DNA of 64,000 nucleotides from Isotricha intestinalis (Eukaryota; Ciliophora; Litostomatea; Vestibuliferida; Isotrichidae). Of the stretch, positions 47,455 to 56,500 are shown one piece after another. Location: the NCBI GenBank assembly GCA_023807065.1, contig JAJJLU010003492.1, positions 1 through 64,000 of the forward strand, written 5' to 3'. Positions within the stretch are counted from its first letter, which is position 1. Each line of letters opens with the position of its first letter. The notes under the pieces were generated by a model, which saw only the letters and a program-made list of their open reading frames with translations, had not been told where the DNA came from and did not search any database. Made by a program: the position numbers and the translations under genes.

Positions 47455-48936
47455 TTACATGTTGTTGTTCAAATAGTTATTTATTTTTGTACTTAATAAT
47501 TTTAGAGGAGAAATCATTTGATTTATATTTGTTATACTTTTATTATAATTATTTTTGTTTATTTGAATAACTTCTAATTTTTTTAATATTGATATAACAT
47601 TTAATCTTTTATTTATAAATTCTTTATATAATTCTAATATAAATTTTGCTTCCTTCCCAATAAAGAGAGTAGGAAAAACTTTAGATACAAGAGAAGAATT
47701 TATTTTATTAAATTGTTTAATTTTAGTTGTTTTCTGATTGGATAAATCACTAATTGATTCATTTTTTGAAATATTTGTTTTGTTTGGTAATTTAATAAAA
47801 GATTTCCCAAATAATGAAGATGTTATTTGAACAACATGTGAATTTTGATCTATTATATAATCTTCGTTGTTAATAATAAAATCTTTAATTAATTTCAAAT
47901 AATAGGAATTCTTAGAGTTAAAGTAATTCAATGAATGAGAAAATAATGTTATAAATTTAAATAATCCTCCAATAATTGCAATATAATCTTGAAATTTAGT
48001 ATATTGTTTATAATAAATTGAAGTTTTTATACTATTCATTATTGATAATGTTGTAAAATAAGTTTTTTGTCCTTCTAATATACTTGGATCAATTCTCACA
48101 GAATCATATCTATAAAAATTTTCCTCTTCTTCATTATTAAAAAAATATCCATTATTAGTAATATATTTTATATTTTCTAAATAAAGAATAATTCTTTTAT
48201 ATAATAAAAGGGATAATTCATATCTTTCTTTTCTTATAGTAATTTCTTTCACTTGTTTTTGATTAAGAGCATTAATTGAATAATCAATAAAAATAACATC
48301 AAAATAAGGAGATTTAATTTTATTTTTAATTTCTTCATAAGAATAACAAGAATTATTATTTTCAGATGAATTTTTACAATATCTCAAAGTGAAAGAATAA
48401 TAAGAAAAAGGATAAATATTTCCATATAATCCATAAATCGTTTGAGAATAATTTCTAGGTAACAAACAATAATAAGAAGATAAATTATGAAAATTTTCAA
48501 AATATTTTTTAAATTCTTTTTCAAAATGAATATTAATATCACATTTTGAAATATTAAGAGAAACAGAATGTTGAGGTGCAATTCCAATTAAAGAAGAATC
48601 ATTTGTACCTCCATACCAAATACTACTTGTAATATAATATAATTTTTCATCTTCATTATAAGGAATAGAATTCGTATCTGATACTCTTAATAAAAAAGGC
48701 AAATTATGTGAATATGTTAAATTTATAAAAGAATTTTGAATTGTCGAATGTATTATTGATAAATCTTTTCTATTCAACATTCTTATTAAAAAATAAGAAC
48801 AACATATTATTGATAATAAAAATGATAAAAGACTTAATAATCCTCCAAAAAATGTTTTATATTTTGTATTACCTTTATTTCCTATTGAAAAGCTTACTTT
48901 ATAAGAAAGAAAATCAAAATATTTTATATATTTCAT
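47455..48936 (-). CDS. two-pass membrane protein, family B (copy B1)
   Basis: 493 residues. It has the same overall design as family A but is a separate branch: leader YFDFLSYKVSFSIGNKGNTK, TFFGG and a helix at about 31-52, an IRMLNRKDLSIIHST junction, an ectodomain with SDTNSIPYNEDEKLYYITSS, YCLLPRNYSQTIYGLYG and a CKNSSENNNSCYSYEEI region aligning with the CENSTEN...CKSEEEI of family A, then a second helix at about 317-335. The cytosolic tail lacks the long linker but has a short IGKEAKFILELYKEFINKRL helix that may match the HENYKEIQFLLDIVHYLK part of the A cassette. Close paralogue of B2 at 63173. Transcribed just upstream of A2. Confidence 0.84.
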   Translation of the reverse strand: MKYIKYFDFLSYKVSFSIGNKGNTKYKTFFGGLLSLLSFLLSIICCSYFLIRMLNRKDLSIIHSTIQNSFINLTYSHNLPFLLRVSDTNSIPYNEDEKLYYITSSIWYGGTNDSSLIGIAPQHSVSLNISKCDINIHFEKEFKKYFENFHNLSSYYCLLPRNYSQTIYGLYGNIYPFSYYSFTLRYCKNSSENNNSCYSYEEIKNKIKSPYFDVIFIDYSINALNQKQVKEITIRKERYELSLLLYKRIILYLENIKYITNNGYFFNNEEEENFYRYDSVRIDPSILEGQKTYFTTLSIMNSIKTSIYYKQYTKFQDYIAIIGGLFKFITLFSHSLNYFNSKNSYYLKLIKDFIINNEDYIIDQNSHVVQITSSLFGKSFIKLPNKTNISKNESISDLSNQKTTKIKQFNKINSSLVSKVFPTLFIGKEAKFILELYKEFINKRLNVISILKKLEVIQINKNNYNKSITNINQMISPLKLLSTKINNYLNNNM

Positions 48937-49054
48937 CTATTTAATTATATTTTTAATAAAAATATAATAGTTTGAATTTTTTATTTATAATTTCTTTTTT
49001 ATTTTTTATATGTTTAAGAAAATATTAATAATTAATTCATAGTCATAAATCTCA

Positions 49055-51379
49055 TCATTGAAAATTTTTTAATTTCTTTAATTCCTCCTCATATTTTTCT
49101 TTTCCTACTTTTGGATTACTTTCAATCCACATTAAAATTTCTTCACATTTTGATTTTAACTTGAAGGCAAATTTCTTAAGTTGTAATTTATTATTCAATG
49201 TTGCTATATCATTTTGATCGTTTTTTCTCATTTTTTCTGCAATTTGAACTTTATCTTGAATATCCTCATCCTCAATATTTTTATCTAATTGAATTGATTC
49301 AATTTTATTTGAATTTGAATAAATGTTTAATAAATAATTATTATTTATTTCAAAAGTAAAATTAGTTGTTGATTGATTCTGAAGAATTTTAACAACACAC
49401 TCTTTTAATAAATTATTTCTTTTTGCTAATAATCTTTCTCCTTCATATATTTTTATTTTTATTTCATTTTGATAATTTTCTGTTTCATAAATAAAACTCT
49501 TTTTAATTGGAATTATCTTGTTTCTTTCAATTACAAATTTCATTTCTCCATTATTTAATTCATATCCAATTGATAATTTAACATATTTTAGTGAATTATT
49601 TAGATTAATTTTTTTAAATTCATTTAATTGATTTTCAAAATCTTCTTTTCTTAAAGAAGAATTAATATTTATCCATTGTATTATTTCATTAGCTTTAACT
49701 TTTTCTATATTATTTCCTTCATTCTTTTTTTTTAAACAATAATTTATGAGTTGTTGTTTTGATTTATTTGTTTCAATAATAGACTTATCATTTTGTTTCA
49801 TTTCTTCTGCCTCATTTATTATTTTTTTAACAACATCAATATCATTATTTAAATAAAATGTTTTATTATTAGATCTTCCACTAAAATTTTCTTCTAAAAT
49901 TACATTTAAAATACCATTGGAGTTAATTTGAAAATTTATATTTATAATAATTTTTCCTTTTGGTTTAGGAGGAATATTATTTATTTCATATCTTCCTAAA
50001 AATTTATTTCCTTTTGCAAGTAATCTTTCTCCTTCATATATTTTAAATATTATAGTAGATTGATTGTCTTTTATAGTTTGACATCTAATATTTTTTTCAC
50101 ATGGGATTGAAGTATTTTTTGGAATAACAATTTCCATTTCTCCATTACTCAATTCATATCCAATTGATAAATGAGTATAATCTAAGAAAATTAATTTTTC
50201 TATTCCATCTATATTTTCTAAATTTAAATTCTCTCTATATCCTTGAATTGAAGCTCCAATTGCAATGACTTCATCAGGATGAATTTTGTTTGTTGGTTCT
50301 TTTCCAAAATATTCTTTTAATATTTGTTGAATTTTAGGAATACGAGTTGATCCACCAACAAGAATAAAATCATTGATATTATATTTTTTTAAATTTGCAT
50401 TTTTCAAAGCATCTTCAATGACTGATATAAATTTTTTAGAATATTCTTCACACATATCTTCAAATTCAGGACGAGAAACACATACATTTAAATCTTCTCC
50501 TTCGCATAAAGAATCTATATCAATACAAGTTTCACATGATGATGATAAATTTTTTTTAGCGCATTCACATTCTCTTATTAAACGCAATTTAGGTTTTAAA
50601 TTATGAGATATATCTATTCCAGTATAATCATAAAATTCTTTAATACAATGTTCTATTAATTTATTATCAAAATTATCTCCACCTAAATGCATATCTCTTG
50701 CAGAACCTTTTATTTCAATAAAATTTCCAATTATTCTAAGTATAGTAACATCTAATTTTTTGCCTCCTAAATAAAAAATTAAAATATTTTGACATTCTAT
50801 ATTGTTGTTATCAAGTCCATATGCCAATGCAACTGATATTGGTTCATCAATTAATTTAATAATATTCAATCCTGCAATTTTACATGCGTCTTTAAGTGCT
50901 TTTCTTTGATAATCATTGAAATGTGCAGGACAGGTTAAAATAATATTATTAATATTTTTACCCAAATAATCTTTTGCATTATTTTTTAATTTTGAAAGAA
51001 TCATTGCAATAATTTCTTCTGGGAAAAAAGTTTTAGTTTCTCCTTTAAATTCAACTTCAATTTTTGGTTTATTATTATTACTTTTAATTACTTTAAAATG
51101 TGAATTTTTGATATCTCTTTACAATTCAATATCATCAAAATTTTTTCCAAGAATATTTTTAATATCATATATTGTATTATTATAATTTTTTACTCTATAC
51201 CCTTTAGCTGAATCTCCTATTAATATTTCTTTTTTATCAAATGAAATGAAAGAAGGAGTAGTTCTGTTTCCACAATCATTTGGAATTACTTCCGTACGTG
51301 AATTTCGGAAAATTGCAATACAATTGTTTGTATTTCCAAGATGAACTCCTAATATTGGTTCTTCATTATAATTTTCCAT
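49055..51379 (-). pseudogene. divergent HSP70-like gene interrupted by one TAA
   Basis: From ATG at 51379 the frame codes 86 residues, meets TAA at 51121-51119, then stays open for 687 more codons. The product resumes exactly where an HSP70 would: DDIEL, stop, RDIKNSHFKVIKS, KTFFPEEIIAM, in the place of the family's V-Q-K-D segment, so the stop sits on a conserved Gln. An intron cannot explain it because the flanking residues are conserved. The ATPase is damaged: DLGTT reads HLGNT, and the second phosphate loop reads YLGGKKLDV. VGGSTRIPKIQQIL is intact. After the first substrate-binding part and lid, both occur a second time (SIGYELNNGEM and KIYEGERLLAK repeat). Either a recent pseudogene or a read-through gene. 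It lies 127 bp from the divergent acetyltransferase gene. Confidence 0.82.
51119..51121 (-). other. in-frame TAA at a conserved HSP70 Gln position
   Basis: Single premature stop, one C-to-T change away from CAA. The only interruption in 774 codon positions of the HSP70-like gene. Confidence 0.8.
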
Positions 51380-51506
51380 TTTCTTTTAAATTATTTTATA
51401 TCTTTCATTAATTTAAAATTAAAAATTAATTTTTATGTTATATATATTTATTCAAACTTAATTATGAAAAAAATTATTCGTTTAAATAAAAGCAATTAAA
51501 ATTAAA

Positions 51507-53186
51507 ATGCAAAAGATATATAAAGGAGAAGAATATAGTTATTTTGAATCAAATTTAAATTTATTAAGAAATAAATGCAAATCAAAATGTTTTGAATTTA
51601 ATTCTTTATCTTCAAATGAGCCTAAAAAGCAAAAAGAACTAATGAAAACAATAATCAACACAAAAACAGATAATTTTTATATAAATAAAACTTTTAACTG
51701 CAATTTTGGGAATAATATTTCAATAGGTGATAATTTTTATTCAAGTTTTAATTTAACATTAATAGATGAAAATAAGATTTCTTTTGGAAACAATATTTAT
51801 TTAGGTCCAAATTGCACATTTAACACAATAAATAATCCTTCATTTGACAAAAAGAAACGTAGTGAAAGAATTTTAACTGCAAATACAATAAATATAGGAA
51901 ATAATGTTTTTTTTGAAGGACAAATTATAGTAACAAGTGGAGTTACAATTAATGATAATGTTATTATAAAAGCTGGAAGTAAAATAAATAAAAATATTCC
52001 AAGTAATTCTATTGTTGAAGGAATTAATTGTGAAATTAATCAATTACATATTAACATTGGTGATTCAATAAAAAATTATTGTTTAGAAATTATTAATAAA
52101 GAATTAACTGATGAAAAATTTTTAAATAGTAAAAAAATTAATGAAGAATTTAATAACACAAAACTTGATAATTTCGATAAATTAAATAATATTATTAAAA
52201 ATCTATATAAATCACATAAAAATATTTTCCAAACTCAAAAATGTCATATCCAAAATGGTGATAATACATCATTATCTGAAAATTTTTACACAAACTATAA
52301 TTTCGTATTATTAGACACAGAACAAATATTAATAAATAAAAATAGTTTCATAGGACCCAACGGAGTAATAAATAATAATACAATAAATATAGAAAACAAT
52401 GAATTTAAAATAATTCCAAAGCCAATAAAAATAGGAGAAAATTGTTGGATAGCAAGTAATGTATATATAAAAGGTGGAGTTACTATAGAAGATAATAGTA
52501 CTATTGGAGCAAATAGTGTTGTTTTATCTGATATTCCAAAAAATTGTGTAGCTTTTGGTAATCCCGCTAAAATTATGAGAAAATTTACTATTGTACATAA
52601 TGAAAGAGTTGTTGATATTAATGATAAAAGATCTGAAAAAGAAAAAAGCTTAAATGGAGAATTATATTTTACTGGAGGAGAAGAATTATCTAATGACAGA
52701 ATATCATCTTTTAAAATTTGTTTTGATTATAATAAAATTAATCCTATTAACATTATAGAAAGGAAAAATATATTAAAAAAACATTTTGGAATGATTAAAG
52801 ATGATAATTTTGAAATTGATAGTAATTTTAATTGTGACTATGGATATAATATTTCTATAGGAAAAAATTTTAAGAGTTTTTATAATATATTAATCTTAGA
52901 TGAAAATTATATTATAATAGGTGATAATGTAACATTAGGTCCAAATATTTCTTTATTAACTGCAATTCATCCTATTGAAGATATTATTAATAGAAATTCA
53001 GAATTAGAATATGCTAAAAAAATTGAAATTGGAAATGATGTTTGGATTGAAGGAAATGTTGTTATTTTACCTGGAATAAAAATTGGGAATAATGTTATCA
53101 TTGAAAGTGGTTGTGTTGTTACAAAAAATATTCCTGATAATTGTTATTGTGGTGGTAACCCTTGTAAAGTAATAAAATCAATATAA
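51507..53186 (+). CDS. triple-domain maltose/galactoside O-acetyltransferase-like protein
   Basis: 559 residues with three left-handed beta-helix (hexapeptide) domains of the maltose-acetyltransferase family, which move acetyl from acetyl-CoA to sugars. Domain 1 (about 1-180) starts with a Mac-type helix (KIYKGEEYSYF). Domain 2 (about 205-360) has a shortened lead. Domain 3 (376-559) has a full Mac lead (EKEKSLNGELYFTGG) and FNCDYGYNISIGKNF, the catalytic TAIHP with His488, and EIGNDVWIEGNVVILPG. Domain 1 has Asn110 in place of His and domain 2 lacks the loop, so only domain 3 should be active. No signal peptide. The family is mainly bacterial, so lateral transfer followed by duplication is plausible. 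Eukaryote-like A/T-ending codons show it is well settled. Confidence 0.9.
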   Translation: MQKIYKGEEYSYFESNLNLLRNKCKSKCFEFNSLSSNEPKKQKELMKTIINTKTDNFYINKTFNCNFGNNISIGDNFYSSFNLTLIDENKISFGNNIYLGPNCTFNTINNPSFDKKKRSERILTANTINIGNNVFFEGQIIVTSGVTINDNVIIKAGSKINKNIPSNSIVEGINCEINQLHINIGDSIKNYCLEIINKELTDEKFLNSKKINEEFNNTKLDNFDKLNNIIKNLYKSHKNIFQTQKCHIQNGDNTSLSENFYTNYNFVLLDTEQILINKNSFIGPNGVINNNTINIENNEFKIIPKPIKIGENCWIASNVYIKGGVTIEDNSTIGANSVVLSDIPKNCVAFGNPAKIMRKFTIVHNERVVDINDKRSEKEKSLNGELYFTGGEELSNDRISSFKICFDYNKINPINIIERKNILKKHFGMIKDDNFEIDSNFNCDYGYNISIGKNFKSFYNILILDENYIIIGDNVTLGPNISLLTAIHPIEDIINRNSELEYAKKIEIGNDVWIEGNVVILPGIKIGNNVIIESGCVVTKNIPDNCYCGGNPCKVIKSI

Positions 53187-53553
53187 AATAAATTAAAATT
53201 TTTAATTGCAATAAAAATCATAAAATTTTATTGATTCTAAAATTAAATAAATAAATTATAATTTAAATCCAAATAAATTTATTGAATATAAATTCATATG
53301 TTATTTTAACATACTAATAAAATAAGTATTAAGAACTATGAAAAATCAAAAAAATAATATTTGAATAATAAACACAAATATTAGTCCACATAAAGATTAC
53401 TGAATATCATAAAAATATCATCAGAAAAATCTCAAAAATTTAAAAAACTGAATTATATAATAGTTAATTGAAAAAAAATAAATAAAATAATGAATTTTTT
53501 AATAAAATTTTTTATAAAATTTAATAATATAATTAATATAAATAATAAATAAA
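53187..53553. other. intergenic DNA, nothing recognised
   Basis: About 370 bp between two converging genes. A/T-rich; no coding or RNA signal. Confidence 0.5.
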
Positions 53554-56500
53554 TTAAAAAGCATTATCAATATTAATAGAAGAATTCCCCCTTTCAGGAA
53601 CATGATTAATACCTCCAATAGAACTTCCACATTCTGGACATATACTTTTTTCAGTAGGTCTTCCACATTCTCCAACAACATATAAATGTCCTTTTGGACA
53701 TTTATACCATTGAGTGCCTAAACTTCTTAATATTTGTTTACTTTCAAAGTCTGATTTTTGTTCAAATCTTTTTAATTCTTCTTTTGTACAATTAAAATTA
53801 TTTTTTTCTAATTTTAAAAGTAAATCATTACCTCCAAGCATAAATATTGATAAAAATGATGTTTCTTTTATTTTTACATAAGATATTAAATTTTGAATTT
53901 TTCTTTGAAATTCAGTGAAAAAATCATTATTAAATTTTTGATATCCTTCAAAATATTTTTTTATAATCTCATAATTTTTCATAAATAAATAATCTATATT
54001 GTCAATTTTTTTTCCTGAATTTATGCTGTCTTCAATTTTTTTCTGATAAAATTCAATACCAACAAAAAAAGGAAATTGTGTTAAAATATTATAGGTAGTA
54101 ATTAATCTAGATTGTACAATATCAGGATTAAAGCTTAAACAAATGTGTACAGTATCTTTAAGAATTTGAATTAAATTATTAATATTGCTTTTACTTAAAC
54201 TTTTAATAACTCCATTTTTGATATCAGACATAATATTATAAATGATTTTCCTATTTACATTTAAATATTCTTCACTTCCATTTCTTTCCATTATAATTTT
54301 TTTAACTTTTTGAATATCTTTTAATTTTTCTTTAATAATATTTTGATATCTAGGTTCATCAATTAAAATACTTTTGCATTTAGGGCAAAGAGGCATCATA
54401 ATAGATTTATCATTATCCATATAATAATCCATATCTCTGTATTCAATACAATGTCCGCATTTAGTTTTATAAAATAAAGCATCATCATTATCTTCTCTTC
54501 CAAAAAAAATATTAAAATTTTCATTTTCAGGATCACAAATTTTACAAATATTAGGGCATCTCTCACCACAAAGTCCCATACATTGATGACCACATTTCAT
54601 CTTTATATTACATCTTTCATTACATCTTCCAATACTGCAAATTTGATAACATAATCTTCCACATTTTCTATGAACACATCCTATAATACATCTTTCTTGA
54701 CAATTAACACACTCTTCACAACAAATTAATTCACAATATCCATGTTTACATATATTTGGACATTTTTCCACACATAAACATTCTTGTGAACATAATTGTT
54801 TACATCTATGACCACATATTAATCCTTTATCACATTTATTTTTACATGGTATATGTAATGTTCCTCTTAAACATTCTCCACATGTTCCTTTACATTCATG
54901 ACCACAAATTAATATTTTTTTACATGGTTCAATACATTCTAAATCTGTTATTGGAATATTACATTCATATTTATTAATATGGGAACATGGAAGCTTTTTA
55001 TACATTAATTCTTTACATATTTCACTTTCACAATTTTCATAACATTTTAATTTACATATATGACCACATTTTCTTCTTTTTTCACATTTTTTTTCACATT
55101 TAATTAAATTTATATTTTCATGACATTCACAAAATATTTTATGTCCACAAGGTAATGTTTTTTCCATTTTAATATTACATTTTCCACATTCTTGAAAACA
55201 ATATTTTGTACATTGATGACCACAATTTAATTTTTTTGTACATTGTTTTTTACATTTTATATTTTTATGATCTGTATTATGACATAATAATTCACAAGTA
55301 TGTCCACATGGTAATCTAGCATGACATATTTGATCACATCCTCCTTCTGGAATTTTTGAAAAATCAGAAAGAGATGAAATTTCTGTTTTATTTTTATGTC
55401 TTTGACATATTAATGTTAGTTTATTTGAAATTATATTTTTTTCTGTTAATAAATTTTTTATTCTTTGCCATATACTATTCATTCTAGAATCTATTTTTTC
55501 TTTTTGAGATTTTAATTTTTCTCCTTCTATTATACAATCTAAATTTCCTATGATATAAAATCCTAATTTTGCTCTTGAAAAAGCTACACATACTCTATTA
55601 AAATTTTTAAGGAAACCTATTGAATATTGTTTATTACTTCTTACTAAACTTAATAATATTATATCATTTTCCTCTCCTTGGTAATTATCAACTGAAGAAA
55701 TTCTAACTTTGAAATTTTCATTTTTCATTAAATTTCTTAATAATAGAACTTGACCTGTATAAAATGTTAATATTGTTATTCTTTCACTTTCATATCCTTG
55801 TTTAATGAAATAATTACATAATCTTATTAAATATTTCGCTTCATATTCATTACTTTTACTTGCTAAATTTTCATTTTCTTTTTCTAAATTACTATGAGTA
55901 ATAAAAAACATATCATTTCCTATTCCTTTTATTTTTTCTTTTAAATCATCATTATCATAATCAATATAATCAGTAGAACCATAAATTAATCTCACGAAAT
56001 CAGCAAAAATACTTTTCATTCTTCTTTGATATTTTAAACTTGAAAAAGGAATATGATTATTAATTAATCTTTCAAATAAACTTATATCAAAATTATATTT
56101 AATTATCATTTCATAATTATAAGGTTTAGGTCTTAATTGTTTATGATCTCCAATCATAATTAAATGTTTAGTATTTTTTGTTAATGTTGTTATTATATGT
56201 GGTTCTAAAACTTCAGCAGCTTCTTCAATTATCACTATTTCAAAATTATTTTGTTCTAAAATTGTAGAATATTTTGCACAACCTGTCGTAGTCATTGCAA
56301 TAATTTTATTTTGTTTTATTATTTCTGAATCTGATATTAAATCAATTTCAATTTTTTGATTCAAACTTTCTTCATATGCTTTTAAAAGAGAAAAATCATA
56401 AGGATTTCTTTCTAATATTTGATTTTTCATATAATTCATTATTTCTTTTCTTATTCTTGGACCTATTTGCCATAAATTATTACTTATTATTATATCTAAA

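Noticed and set aside
51089..51120. A 32-nt GT-AG intron removing the TAA in the HSP70-like gene
   Set aside because: Removal would delete residues that match conserved HSP70 sequence and leads to another stop four codons later.
54756..54977. Plus-strand open frame opposite the zinc fingers
   Set aside because: Shadow of the Cys/His-rich minus-strand coding sequence.
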